DNA from: Botryococcus braunii
Taxonomy: Eukaryota > Chlorophyta > Trebouxiophyceae
Assembly (NCBI GenBank): GCA_002005505.1
Contig: MVGU01000981.1
Coordinates: forward strand, 196,443 to 260,442
Length of the DNA: 64,000 nucleotides
Reading direction: 5' to 3'
In this document: positions 46,194-56,264 of the stretch, piece after piece
How the letters are laid out: every line of letters starts with the position of its first letter
Position numbering within the stretch: position 1 is the first letter of the stretch
Notes under the pieces: model-generated
Seen by the model: only the letters and a program-made list of their open reading frames with translations
Told to the model about the DNA's origin: nothing
Database searches by the model: none
Position numbers and translations under genes: made by a program

Positions 46194-49100
46194 AGGTGTG
46201 GGCCTTCGCTTGGCGATGTAGGCCCTGCATGTTTGACGTCTATTCATGCATTTGCTTGTCAAGAAGCCGTGTCACAGCTTGTGATGGTGTTTCCTGCCGA
46301 GGTGCAGGGGAGCAAGGCCACGGCGATGCTGGACTCTGGAGCTTCTTGCAATGTGGTCAGTGCAGACTTTGCTAAAGCCCTTCACTTGGAGATTGTGCCG
46401 CCGAAGGGGGATTCTTTAAGCATTAAGTTGGCTGACGGGAGAACTGTAAACCATATCGGATGTGCTGTCTTAGACATTGTCATCCAGGGGGTACAGTTTG
46501 CTAAGGTGTCGTGTCTTGTGCTAGACTTTGCCATGGATTGGAATGTGCTGTTGGGGACTCCCTGGCTAAAGACATTCCGTGCAAATCTCATGTTTGAAGA
46601 GGACACCGTTAGGGGGTATACAAGAAAGAACAAGCCGTTCGTTTTGCGTTGCCCGCCTAAGGAGGAGAGGCCTTTGAAGGGTTCAGAAGTGGAGGATGTG
46701 CCTAGATTGGTTTTGTCTGCGGTGCAGGCTAGAAGGTTAAGCAGAAAAGGCTGTCAGTCCTTTCTGGCAATTGTAACCGATCTGTCTACCGATCCGAATG
46801 TCTCCATTCCTTCTCCTAACTCTCCTGTTGTTGACATACTCAGTGAATTCCAAGATGTTTTCCCTGAAGATGTCCCGCACCTTCCGCCTGAGAGGCAAGG
46901 GGTTAGACACACTATACCCTTGAGCGATCCACATGCTCGTCCACCGTCTCGTCCGTTGTACCGGCTTTCACGCTTAGAGTATGATGAGGCGTTACGCCAG
47001 ACAAAGCTATTGTTGGACAAAGGGTATATCCAGCCGTCTACATCACCCTATGGTGCGCCCATTCTTTTTGTGCAAAAGAAGGATGGAAGCCTCCGGATGG
47101 TCATTGATTACCGAGCTTTGAATCGACAGACGGTCAAGAACAGGTATCCGATGCCTCGTATCGATGATACTCTTGATCAACTGCAGGGTTCTACAGTGTT
47201 CTCTAGTCTTGACCTCACGTCTGGCTATCACCAGATCCGGATCACAGATGAGGATATGCCAAAGACAGCTTTCAGAACACCCGCGGGGTTGTTCGAGTGG
47301 CGGGTTTTGCCATTTGGGCTGACTAATGCCCCGGCCACGTTTCAAACTGCCATGAATGCTATCTTTGCTCCTTACCTGCACAAGTTTGTGCTCGTGTACC
47401 TTGATGACATCCTCATCTACAGCAAGTCCATTGAAGAGCATAGGGAGCATCTCCGCAAAGTCCTTGAACTGTTGCGGCAGCATAAGTTGTATGCTAACCT
47501 AAAGAAGTGCTCTTTCGCCAAGGATGAGCTGGAGTACTTGGGCCATTTAGTCTCAGCCGATGGGATTAAAGTGGACCCACGTAAGGTGGCTTCAGTTGCT
47601 AATTGGAGCACACCGAAGAATGTTGGCGAGTTGCGGTCTTTCCTGGGGCTGGCAACTTACTTTCGCAAGTTTGTTCGCAATTTTGCAGCACTTGCATCGC
47701 CACTGTACAGACTCCTACGCCAAGGTGTGACCTGGGTATGGAGTGCTGGGTGTGTTCGGGCGTTTACCGAGATTAAACATGCCTTGACACATGCACCTTG
47801 CTTAGCGTATCCTGACTTCTCAAAGCCGTTTGAGGTCCATTGCGATGCGTCTTTGGCAGGGTTGGGGGCCGTGTTGTACCAGGAGGGTCGCCCAGTTGCC
47901 TACGAGAGTCGTCGCTTGACTCCCGCTGAGGTTAACTATCCTACTGGGGAGCAAGAACTTCTAGCTGTGGTGCATGCATTGACAGTCTGGAGGTGCTACC
48001 TAGAGGGGGCCCCTGAGTTTCGTGTAGTCACGGACCACAAGGCTATCACTTATTTGGACACTTTGCCTACTTTAAGTAGACGGCAAACCAGGTGGGCAGA
48101 GTTCCTTTCAAGGTTCAATTTTCGCATGGACTATGCCCCCGGCACGTCCAATGTGGTGGCTGACGCTCTGAGTCGGCATCCGTCCGACTATGAGGCTCCT
48201 TGTCCAATCATCAATGGCGTGGTGATTGGTGGGTGTTCGCACCCGGCGCACCGTTGTCTGCCAACGCTCTCTCTTTGTGCCTTGGTTGGCACTATCCGCT
48301 CTGCGGGGGAGGGGAGTGCTGCGGCCGGGGTTGCTCTGTCTTGGAAGGACAAATTTGTCCAGGGTTATACTCAAGACCCATGGTTCCAAGATAAGCAGAA
48401 TGTTGAAGGTCTGCTAGACTTTGACGGCTTCCTTCTAAGGGAGGGGAAGGCCGTGGTTCCGGATGCTTTCGGGCTGCGAGCTCACATCCTCAAGGAACTG
48501 CATGATAGCCCGTATGCTGGCCATCAAGGAGTGAAGAAAACCTTGGCCCTGGTAAGGCGCCATTATTGGTGGCCTACCATGCTTGCTGACATCGAACGTT
48601 ACGTGCTAACGTGCCACTTGTGTCAGAAGAACAAGGCTCGGAACACTTTGCCTGCGGGGTTGCTGCAACCTTTACAGTTGCCGCTGAATCCTTGGCACAC
48701 GGTGACTATGGATTTCATTACCCAATTGCCTAGGACAGGCAAGGGTCATGATGCCATTTTCGTCGTAGTGGATAAGCTGACCAAGATGGTGCATCTTATG
48801 CCCACAACCACCAAGGCTACGGCTGAGCAGACGGCTAAGCTGTACGTTGACAATGTGTGGAAGTTGCATGGTGTTCCCCAAGTGGTGGTGTCCGATAGAG
48901 ATAAGCTCTTCACCAGCCACTTTGCTAGAGCTTTGTGTCAATCCATTGGGACTCGACAAGCCATGTCAACAGCCTACCATCCGCAGACGGATGGGCAGAC
49001 TGAGAGAGTGAATCGAGTGCTCGAGGACATGCTACGCATGTATGTGGCCAAGTCCCAGGATGATTGGGATGAGAAGTTGGTCTGTGCAGAATTCGCGATC

Positions 49101-49790
49101 AATAATTGCGATCACGAGTCCACGGGGTCCTCGCCGTTTTTGCTGAACTACGGGTTTCACCCCCACCTGCCAGTCGCGATTCTCCCCAATAGACGGGTAC
49201 CTGGTGCGTCTGACTTTGTTCAGGGCATGCAACGCCTCATCAATGAGGCCAGGATGACCCATCGGGTGGCCACTGCGAGACAAGCGCAGTATGCCAACAC
49301 CAAACGAAGGGACGTTCAATTTGGTGTGGGGGACTGGGTCCTCCTCTCCTCAAAGAACCTCCGTTTCAAGGTGGGCACGCCCAAGCTCCTCCCGCGTTGG
49401 GTAGGGCCGTTCCAAGTCGTGAAACGTGTGGGTACCCAAGCTTATGAGCTTGACCTCCCGGCACGATGGAGGATTCATGATGTCTTTCATGTCTCCAACC
49501 TGGAACGGTACCGGCGGGATGGTTCGATGCAACCCCCACCACCTGCCGAGGTGCTGGAGGGGGAAGATGAGTACGAGGTGGAAGCCTTAATGGACCACCG
49601 TCGTGTCAATTCACGTGGCCGTCCCAAGTATGAGTACCTTGTCCGTTGGAAGGGTTACTCGTCAGAGCATGACACCTGGGAAGAGGAACGGAATTTGACA
49701 AATGCTCCCAATGTTGTAAAGGGATACTGGGACACAGTCAACGCACGGGCACCACGAGGCGGGGCACGCCGTCGTGGGCAGGTTGACTAG
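46194..49790 (+). CDS. pol: Pol of Gypsy-4: PR-RT-RNase H-IN-chromodomain, in frame after a TGA
   Basis: The frame of Gag continues without another stop from the TGA to 49790. The first ATG in Pol (46281) lies well inside the N-terminal region, so expression by readthrough of the UGA is the natural reading. Domains: protease AMLDSGASCNVV (nt 46324); RT with LVYLDDILIYS (nt about 47395); RNase H DASLAGLGAVLYQ (about 47843) and TDHKAITYL; integrase zinc site HDSPYAGHQGVKKT ... CHLCQ (about 48500), core MDFITQLP, VVSDRDKLF, TDGQTERVNR; then a canonical chromodomain (YEVEALMDHR ... YLVRWKGYSSEHDTWE, nt 49570-49735). All catalytic residues present. Confidence 0.93.
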   Translation, partial: RCGPSLGDVGPACLTSIHAFACQEAVSQLVMVFPAEVQGSKATAMLDSGASCNVVSADFAKALHLEIVPPKGDSLSIKLADGRTVNHIGCAVLDIVIQGVQFAKVSCLVLDFAMDWNVLLGTPWLKTFRANLMFEEDTVRGYTRKNKPFVLRCPPKEERPLKGSEVEDVPRLVLSAVQARRLSRKGCQSFLAIVTDLSTDPNVSIPSPNSPVVDILSEFQDVFPEDVPHLPPERQGVRHTIPLSDPHARPPSRPLYRLSRLEYDEALRQTKLLLDKGYIQPSTSPYGAPILFVQKKDGSLRMVIDYRALNRQTVKNRYPMPRIDDTLDQLQGSTVFSSLDLTSGYHQIRITDEDMPKTAFRTPAGLFEWRVLPFGLTNAPATFQTAMNAIFAPYLHKFVLVYLDDILIYSKSIEEHREHLRKVLELLRQHKLYANLKKCSFAKDELEYLGHLVSADGIKVDPRKVASVANWSTPKNVGELRSFLGLATYFRKFVRNFAALASPLYRLLRQGVTWVWSAGCVRAFTEIKHALTHAPCLAYPDFSKPFEVHCDASLAGLGAVLYQEGRPVAYESRRLTPAEVNYPTGEQELLAVVHALTVWRCYLEGAPEFRVVTDHKAITYLDTLPTLSRRQTRWAEFLSRFNFRMDYAPGTSNVVADALSRHPSDYEAPCPIINGVVIGGCSHPAHRCLPTLSLCALVGTIRSAGEGSAAAGVALSWKDKFVQGYTQDPWFQDKQNVEGLLDFDGFLLREGKAVVPDAFGLRAHILKELHDSPYAGHQGVKKTLALVRRHYWWPTMLADIERYVLTCHLCQKNKARNTLPAGLLQPLQLPLNPWHTVTMDFITQLPRTGKGHDAIFVVVDKLTKMVHLMPTTTKATAEQTAKLYVDNVWKLHGVPQVVVSDRDKLFTSHFARALCQSIGTRQAMSTAYHPQTDGQTERVNRVLEDMLRMYVAKSQDDWDEKLVCAEFAINNCDHESTGSSPFLLNYGFHPHLPVAILPNRRVPGASDFVQGMQRLINEARMTHRVATARQAQYANTKRRDVQFGVGDWVLLSSKNLRFKVGTPKLLPRWVGPFQVVKRVGTQAYELDLPARWRIHDVFHVSNLERYRRDGSMQPPPPAEVLEGEDEYEVEALMDHRRVNSRGRPKYEYLVRWKGYSSEHDTWEEERNLTNAPNVVKGYWDTVNARAPRGGARRRGQVD

Positions 49791-50206
49791 GGGAAACACA
49801 GCAGCACGAGCCTGTCAAGCTGCGTCACCGGGGGGTCGTGGTTTACCCATACGTTCGCGTGATCACAGAACGTCCCCTGACTTGGTGGCTAAGTGTCGTC
49901 CAGCCCCGGCCCCTACTATCCGCCCTGAAGCTAGCAACTTCACTGCTTCTTCATGGGAACCTGTACACGTGGAGTGTACATTTGTTCACGCCGACGACTG
50001 CCCTTTGGGCCCCGTCACTGCGGGATTCTGGTCTAGGCGTACCATAGAGATACCTCAGGCAAGTGTACACCCAGGCTGCGGTCTGGTGTCTGGAGGAGAC
50101 TCGCCGGCTCAAAGTGTGATGTATAGAAGTGTGGCAGTGACCTTCTATACACCTCTGCCTGTGACTGCGGCTTGCTTTGGCAGGCCTCCCGGGAGCTCGG
50201 TCACCT
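49791..50206 (+). other. Gypsy-4 3' untranslated region
   Basis: About 415 bp between the pol stop and the PPT. No convincing gene; small overlapping ORFs look like chance. The GGGGACCC motif of the other gypsies is not evident. Confidence 0.6.
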
Positions 50207-50219
50207 AGGAGGGGGAGAA
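50207..50219 (+). other. Polypurine tract of Gypsy-4
   Basis: AGGAGGGGGAGAA directly before the 3' LTR. Confidence 0.88.
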
Positions 50220-50382
50220 TGTAGCGCGCGGCAGGCAGACTCCGCCAGGGTTAGCCCCGTCGGATGCCAAGCGGTACATTAGGCCAGGCGTAGCCTCTTT
50301 AGGCTTCGCGCTAGCACATACGGTGTGGCGCTCGGGCCACACTGGCACTTTCATCGGTGCAAACAATTCGGATAACTTTACA
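50220..50382 (+). repeat. 3' LTR of Gypsy-4
   Basis: 163 bp, the same as 44439-44601 by eye, followed by gatag. Confidence 0.95.
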
Positions 50383-50387
50383 GATAG

Positions 50388-53300
50388 GAATGGAAAAGGA
50401 TGGAAGGGTCAAGATGTTTGGAAGGTTTGTTTGTATACTGTGCTTGTGAATGAGCAGGCTGAACTGGTGGACATCACCGGGGAGGACGCCTCAAGTGAGG
50501 CCGACCTGGCGGACACCGACAAATCTATGGACGACACCCCCGTCGTCACAAAACCCCCCTGTAGTACCGGTATGACTTTCACTCATCAAATAAATGACAT
50601 GTTGGAAGGCAAGCCACAGGCCCTGAAAGCCTTGTTACTTGCAAATGAGGACTTGCTTGCAAAACAACTCCCGGGGTTACCCCCGGAGCGGGAAGTGTTT
50701 CACACAATAAATTTGGAAGAAGGACATCGGCCCCCCAATAGGCCCGCGTACCGTCTTGCTCCAAGTGAGCTTGCGGAATGCGAAAAAACGGTTGATGAGT
50801 TGTTAAAATTGGGATTGATCAGGCCAAGTTGCTCACCATTTGCATCACCTGTTTTGTTTGTTAGAAAGAAGGATGGAAGTTTGCGTATGGTAATAGACTA
50901 CCGTCCCCTGAATAAAATTACCATCTCGGATAGGTACCCTCTCCCCAGAATTGACGATCTGTTGGATAGGCTTAAGGGAGCCAAGGTGTTTTCGAGCTTG
51001 GACTTGTTGTCTGGGTACCATCAAGTGCGACTTCGCAAGGAGGATGTGCCTAAAACTGCCTTCAGGACCCCTTTTGGCTTGTACGAATTTCTTGTACTTC
51101 CCTATGGTTTGACCAACGCGCCCGCGACATTTCAACGGCTTATGAATGAGGTTTTTCACGACTTTATAAGGGAAGGCTTTGTGGTTGTATACTTGGATGA
51201 TGTGCTCATTTATAGCAAAACGGAAGAGGAACACCTTCTGCAGTTGGACAGAGTTTTCACCCGTCTACGCGAACACCAACTCCTGGCAAAACTTGTCAAA
51301 TGCTCTTTCTTTGAGAAACAATTGAAATACTTGGGACACATCATTGGGGAAAATGGGTTGGAAGTGGATATGGATAAAGTCAAGGTGGTGCAGGAGTGGC
51401 CTACGCCCACAAACGTAACGGAAGTTAGGAGGTTTCTTGGGTTGTCTAATTACTTTCGAAAGTTTATTCAGAACTACAGTATCCTGGCAACCCCATTGAC
51501 AGCTCTCTCTGGGGCAAAAGCACCTTGGAAGTGGGGACAGGAACAACAGGAAGCATTTGACAACATAAAGGAAGCTTTGGTAAGTGCCCCTATCTTAACA
51601 CTCCCGGACGCACGTCGGCCATTTAAGGTAGTGTGCGATGCATGCGATTACGGCGTGGGAGCTGTGCTATTTCAAGATGGGAAGGTTTGTGCGTATTTCA
51701 GTAAAAAGTTGGGAGCAAGCGAGAGGAACTACAGTGCCACGGAACGGGAGTTATTGGCTGTAGTGTATGCTCTCACGGAATGGAGATGTTATTTGTTAGG
51801 TAAGCCAGTAACGGTGGTGACGGATCACAAGTGCAACACCTTTTTGGGTCAACAGGTGGGGCTTAGTCCTCGGAGGGCTCGGTGGGCCGAGCGCCTGCAG
51901 GAGTTTGAGATTGAATGGGTATGGGAACCGGGCAAGACCAACATTGCGGGTCCGCTCTCCAGGTGTCACTTCACTCAACACCCTGGACCTGGGGGGAGGG
52001 ACAATGGGGCTGCTGTGGCCGGGGCTGCCCTCCGGCGCAAGCGTCGGCGCACCAGTCCGGACTCCCTCACCCCCTCCAGCCGGGATGTCGAGGGTACCCT
52101 CACAGCTCGGGTCCGCAAGGTCCCCAAGGTCACGCTCCCGGGGCCCGCTCACGAGACCCCAAGCTCCCTCGGCACGATGGAGCAAATCGGGTTGGCCAGC
52201 CCGAGTGAGCTTACCCGCGAGACTGATGGGTACGAATCCCTACTTGGCAAACTTGAGAAGGCTTACACATACGATCCGTGGTTGGCAGCGCGTGCGAATA
52301 GAAGGAAGGTTAGTCAAAAGGGAGGCTTTTGGGAGAGGAATGGACGGAAATATGTTCCTGCATTGTTTGAGGAAAGGAAAGATGGGGAACTTGTCGTGGA
52401 GAACCTACGACGTGAAATTTTGGAAGCTTTACATGATCCACCTCATGTTGGTCACCCTGGAGTAACTCGCATGTACGAGCTTGTCACAAGGGAATGGTAT
52501 TGGCCGGGAATGTATGAGGATGTCAAAGCCTATGTTGCTCATTGTGACTCTTGTCAACGAGTCAAGGCTCGGAATACTTTGCCTGCTGGTCTTCTTCACC
52601 CCTTACAAATACCAGCAAGGAAGTGGCAAAGTGTGTCTATGGACTTTATTACTAACCTCCCAAAGACCCCAAGTGGACATGATGCGATTTGGGTTGTTGT
52701 GGATAGGCTTAGCAAGTGTGCTCATTTTGCTGCTACAACCATGAATGCTGATGCTTATACTGTAGCACAATTGCTAAGGACACGGGTGTGGATGTATCAT
52801 GGGTGTCCGGAGGAAATTGTTTCTGATCGGGATCCCCGCTTTGTGAGTAAGTTTATGAAGGCATTACATGAACTTACGGGATGTCGACCTGCCCTTTCAA
52901 CTGCCTTCCATCCTCAAACGGATGGTCAAACCGAAAGGACAAACCGCATCTTGGGAGATTATCTGAAACACTATGTGGCGGATCATGGGAAGGACTGGGA
53001 TAGTTACTTGCCTGAAGCAGAATTCGCATATAACAACGCATGGCAAACCTCAATAAACACCACACCCTTTCGGCTCACGTATGGCCAAGATCCAAACGTG
53101 CCGTTTGCGAATGGCCACTTGGGCAAAACTGGAATTGGGAATGCGGATGACTTTGTGCGGAAGATGGGCTCAGACATCCGACGGGCACAAAAGTTTTTGG
53201 CTGCAGCCCAAGACCGTCAGGCCGCCTATGCGAATAGGCGCCGTAGCAATGTCACCTTCGCCACCGGTGACTTCGTGCTGGTGGACCGGGACTTCTTTGC

Positions 53301-53769
53301 AGTGCACCGCAAACTTCCACACAAGTTTGCGCCTCGCCGCGTGGGGCCCTTCAAGGTCCTTGACTCTCCCGGTCCCAATGCTTACCGTCTGGACTTCCCC
53401 GACGGCTACGACCACTACCACCCCGTAGTCAATGTGAATTTCCTCACCCTCTACCGCACTGCAGAGGGCGCCCGCGTGCGCACGCCGCCGCCGCCCCCGC
53501 ACCTCGTCAACAATCACATTGAGTATGAGGTTGAGACCATTCTGGATCACAAGCCGCGCACCGATGACCGCGGCCGTGCTCTGTACGACCCGGACGGGTC
53601 CCCTCATCTGCAGTATCTCGTCCGCAGGAAGGGCCACGATCCCAGCGAGGACAGTTGGGAGCCACTCAACCATTTCACGCGTTGCCACAAGAAAGTGGAA
53701 GAATACAGAGAGAGTCACGGGCTCCCGCCATTGCCTCCCAAGGGCACGACTCCTAGGGTCCACCCTTAG
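50388..53769 (+). pseudogene. pol: Gypsy-2 pol, RT-RNase H-IN-chromodomain part
   Basis: Resumes the Gypsy-2 frame after Gypsy-4 and is open for about 1,127 codons. An open frame reaching back into the Gypsy-4 LTR is a chance fusion. RT (SCSPFASPVLFVRKKDGSLR; YLDDVLIYS near nt 51190), RNase H (DACDYGVGAVLF, nt 51640; TDHKCNTF), integrase zinc site HDPPHVGHPG ... CDSCQ (nt 52434), core MDFITNLP, VSDRDPRF, TDGQTERTNR, GPF-type tail, and a chromodomain-like end (LDHKPRTDD ... YLVRRKGHDPSEDSWE). The domains look functional; only the upstream TAA and the insertion disable it. Confidence 0.9.
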
Positions 53770-54311
53770 GGTCCCGTCGACCGGTTGGCCCTCCTTGGAG
53801 GGGTCTCTCTGTATGGCCATATGGACTTTGGATAGGCTAGGGTAAGGCTGCCTTACCCGGTAGGGTTGACCATGGGTCCCTTACCTGGATAGATTTTTGT
53901 GCACATTAGGTGTATGGCCTTTTCACTTCACTACCACACCTGATCAATATGGTGCAATACTGGCCTAATAATGGACTATATGTGGAAATTGAACTCCCCT
54001 TGGACTCTGGACTTTTGGACATCTGGACTTTTAGCTCTGCCCTTGTGTCTCATTTTGGCTGTTCATCATGTGGACTTTCGTTTTTCTTTCAGTGTTTTGT
54101 CTTTTGTTCTGTTAGTCATGCCTGATCCTTGTTCTTATTGCATTCTGGTGGGGACCCCGATACGCAGCATTCGGCTGGGGTCTGGCAACACGGGAGGCGG
54201 GTTGCCCGTAGGTCTAAGTCTGAGTCTCCGCATGTTGGAAGGTCTTGTTCCTTTGTTTGTCTTGTCTGTTTGTTGTTGCGCTCTGCCTTCTGCGCGGGGA
54301 CGCACAGGAAT
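53770..54311 (+). other. Gypsy-2 3' untranslated region
   Basis: About 540 bp. Degenerate TTGGAC/GGACTT repeats near 53990-54030, then the conserved motif. Its first part is very close to the corresponding part of Gypsy-3 (from 34507). No gene. Confidence 0.7.
54147..54196 (+). other. Conserved 3' motif in Gypsy-2
   Basis: GGTGGGGACCCCGATACGC, then TCGGCTGGGGTCTGGCAAC and CGGGAG, about 130 bp before the 3' LTR. Confidence 0.7.
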
Positions 54312-54327
54312 AGGGGGGGGGGGAGTA
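54312..54327 (+). other. Polypurine tract of Gypsy-2
   Basis: A, a run of G, then AGTA, adjacent to the 3' LTR. Confidence 0.85.
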
Positions 54328-54777
54328 TGTAGTGAGGTGCCGCGTCAGCGCGACGCGTCTCACGTAGGATGTGCGCGTAGTTCATGTTTCTTCGTGCCCT
54401 TTGGGATACGAGTAGATCTCGTTGTCCTTATGTGTAGGAAAATGACTGTAATATCCTAGTGGGTCTCCTCTTGTCATCCATATCGTTATGCTCGCGAGAG
54501 CATGTCGTAGAGGGACGACGTAGCCGGATCCGCGCATAGGTGGACTAGGAACTCGGGTGGTTATCATTGTCTTTGGGTTTTCTGCAACAAGCGAGGCATC
54601 TAGAAAGTCCTATATTGTTCATTATATATTGTTCTTTGGAGACTCGGACGACCTGCGTGAGGAGGGCTGCGAACTTGTAACGGATTGGAACTTCGATTTC
54701 TACCTTCGGTGTCACCCTTGCCTGAAACCCTTGCGTAGCTTGTTATAAATCTTAGCTACACGTCTCACTTCGTTAAA
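54328..54777 (+). repeat. 3' LTR of Gypsy-2
   Basis: 450 bp, followed by target duplication ttctt. Confidence 0.92.
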
Positions 54778-54793
54778 TTCTTGATAGAAAGGA

Positions 54794-54799
54794 TATAAG
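54794..54799 (+). promoter_or_regulatory. TATA box in Copia-5 3' LTR
   Basis: GGATATAAGC; TATAAG starts 28 bp before the block start at 54822. Gypsy-2 inserted 11 bp upstream and so separated the core promoter from U3. Confidence 0.7.
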
Positions 54800-54821
54800 C
54801 AGCCGGCATGAAGGGCTCAGC

Positions 54822-55294
54822 ACTTGTTTGGGACTGAAAGAGCACTCCGGGTGCTTATCTCTGATCAGTTGCCACAAGTGTCAACACATAGTCGGGCTCT
54901 GCTTGCTCTCCTACACACAGCAAGAGACCCGACCGAGCTTAACACCCTTCGTGCCGGGACATACAGGTAAAGTGCTGCATCTTAGTGTGACTTGTATGAA
55001 CAATTGATTAGGAAGAGGTCTAGATAAGAGTATTAGAGTGTTGCTAATGCTTGGCTCATCGAACAATGGTAATGCGGACTATCTGTCGATGCGTAGAAGA
55101 GGTAGTTTGAATTCCTTGGCGTTGAGAGAGAGCAAGAAGTAATGTAATGACTTGTTTGGGACTGAAAGAGCACTCCGGGTGCTTATCTCTGATCAGTTGC
55201 CACAAGTGTCAACACATAGTCGGGCTCTGCTTGCTCTCCTACACACAGCAAGAGACCCGACCGAGCTTATCACCCTTCGTGCCGGGACATACAG
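54822..55294 (+). repeat. Copia-5 3' LTR exon-like block duplicated around a putative intron (uninterrupted copy)
   Basis: Copy 1 is 54822-54966 and copy 2 is 55150-55294, 145 bp each with one difference noticed (gcttaacacc against gcttatcacc). Donor CAG|GTAAAG at 54966/54967, acceptor ACATACAG|GG at 55294/55295, intron 328 bp, then a 25 nt tail to the LTR end. Confidence 0.77.
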
Positions 55295-55324
55295 GGAACA
55301 TTACGCCCAGATTTGTACAAGTTT

Positions 55325-56264
55325 TCTGGTTTAGAAAAGTTCTGCAGGAAAAATGGTGCAGTCCACCAAAAGACTGCACCATATGCCCATCAACAAAATG
55401 GGAAAATTGAGAGGCTGAACAGGACTCTGCAGGAGAAAGCAAGAGCCATGCTGACTGCCTCGAGCCTACCTCCAGAATATTGGGGTGACTCTCTCTTAAC
55501 TGCAAACTATGTTAGGAATTTGTCTGCAGTTTCAAATCATGATAAGACCCCATTTGAGATGTGGTTTGGCACTGTTCCTGATGTCAGTCACTTACGTGTT
55601 TTTGGGAGCAAGTGTCATGTCGTGATTGAAAAGTCCAAAAGGGATGGTAAATTTAGCCCTGTCAGGAAGGAGGGTATTTTCTTGGGCTATGATGGGCACA
55701 GCAAGAATTATCGTGTTCTCATAGATTCCAAAGTCACAGTGTGTGCAAGACAATTTGTCAAGTTTGAGGAGGCTTTGTCTGATGATGATGAAATGCCTGA
55801 TCTCCTTGATGTTGTGAATGAAGAAGAGGATTTTCCTGTAGATTCTGAAACTGCAATCAATGGAGAAGATGTGCATGAAACTTCTGAAGATTTGTCTCCT
55901 GTTTCTTTTGCCCCTTTGGGCACTGATCCAAGTGTCATAAGGTTTGATCAATTAAACCTTGAAAGGGCTAAGTTCATAAGTCAAGATAATGCTAACCTTG
56001 GGGAAAATCAGGGCACTGCAGATCCTGAATCCCATGGCTCGGACCCGCGTCCCGTTCAGGATGTTCCACAAGTGGTCCTCCAACAAGGTATAGTTAATGA
56101 GGCTCCTGATGTCCAACTTGAGCCTGTTGAGTTTGATTTTCTAGGTGCTGGTGTTTCACACTCACATGCTGGTCTCTTTGGGGGTAGATATCCTGACAGA
56201 GTTAGGAATACAGTACTCCAAAATGAAGCAAATTTAGCTGAAATTTTCAGTGGTTATGTGCAAG
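55325..56264 (+). pseudogene. pol: Copia-H integrase C-terminal part and hinge
   Basis: Joins in frame to 32930 across Copia-5 (TEF|SGLEKFCRKNGAVHQ). Encodes the rest of the integrase core (HQQNGKIERLNRTLQEKAR carries the last catalytic Glu), LTANYVRN and DVSHLRVFG, then an acidic hinge (SDDDEMPDLLD). It ends where a new TG...-bounded sequence begins at 56265, which supplies the stop. RT and RNase H must lie beyond Gypsy-5, outside the window. Confidence 0.88.

Larger units (their letters stand above)
44439..50382 (+). mobile_element. Gypsy-4, compact intact chromodomain Ty3/gypsy element
   Basis: 5944 bp with 163 bp LTRs that read as identical and target duplication gatag (44434-44438 and 50383-50387). 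Gag and Pol are both open, in the same frame and separated by one TGA. Different lineage from Gypsy-1/2/3, from its PBS, LTR and Gag. The innermost insertion here, so younger than Gypsy-2 and Copia-5. Confidence 0.95.
41884..54777 (+). mobile_element. Gypsy-2, chromodomain Ty3/gypsy element (contains Gypsy-4)
   Basis: 450 bp LTRs, target duplication ttctt (41879-41883 and 54778-54782). PBS, gag, pol (with one TAA and the Gypsy-4 insertion), conserved 3' motif and PPT are present. Same clade as Gypsy-1, Gypsy-3 and TR-GAG. LTR ends read TG...AAA rather than TG...CA. Confidence 0.94.
32931..55319 (+). mobile_element. Copia-5, Ty1/copia element of the ORF0 clade with three other elements nested in its LTRs
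   Basis: Target duplication agttt (32926-32930 and 55320-55324). The 5' LTR is split by Gypsy-3 and the 3' LTR by Gypsy-2 (which holds Gypsy-4). Both LTRs are 728 bp once the insertions are removed. PBS, ORF0, gag-pol with one 2-nt deletion, and PPT are present. Inserted in Copia-H integrase. Confidence 0.95.
41693..55319 (+). repeat. 3' LTR of Copia-5 (split by Gypsy-2)
   Basis: LTR parts 41693-41883 (191 bp) and 54783-55319 (537 bp), 728 bp in total. Gypsy-2 entered just upstream of the TATA box (54794). Confidence 0.93.
24049..56264 (+). mobile_element. Copia-H, old host copia element split by later insertions
   Basis: Coding pieces at 24049-24387, 31629-32930 and 55325-56264 join in frame when Copia-4, Copia-5 and single target duplications are removed. 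It represents a different copia lineage from the ORF0 clade. Its LTRs, Gag start and RT are outside the window or beyond Gypsy-5. Confidence 0.88.

Noticed and set aside
50323..50387. N-terminal extension of Gypsy-2 pol into the Gypsy-4 LTR from a GTG
   Set aside because: This is a chance fusion created by the insertion. The true upstream part is at 43633-44438.
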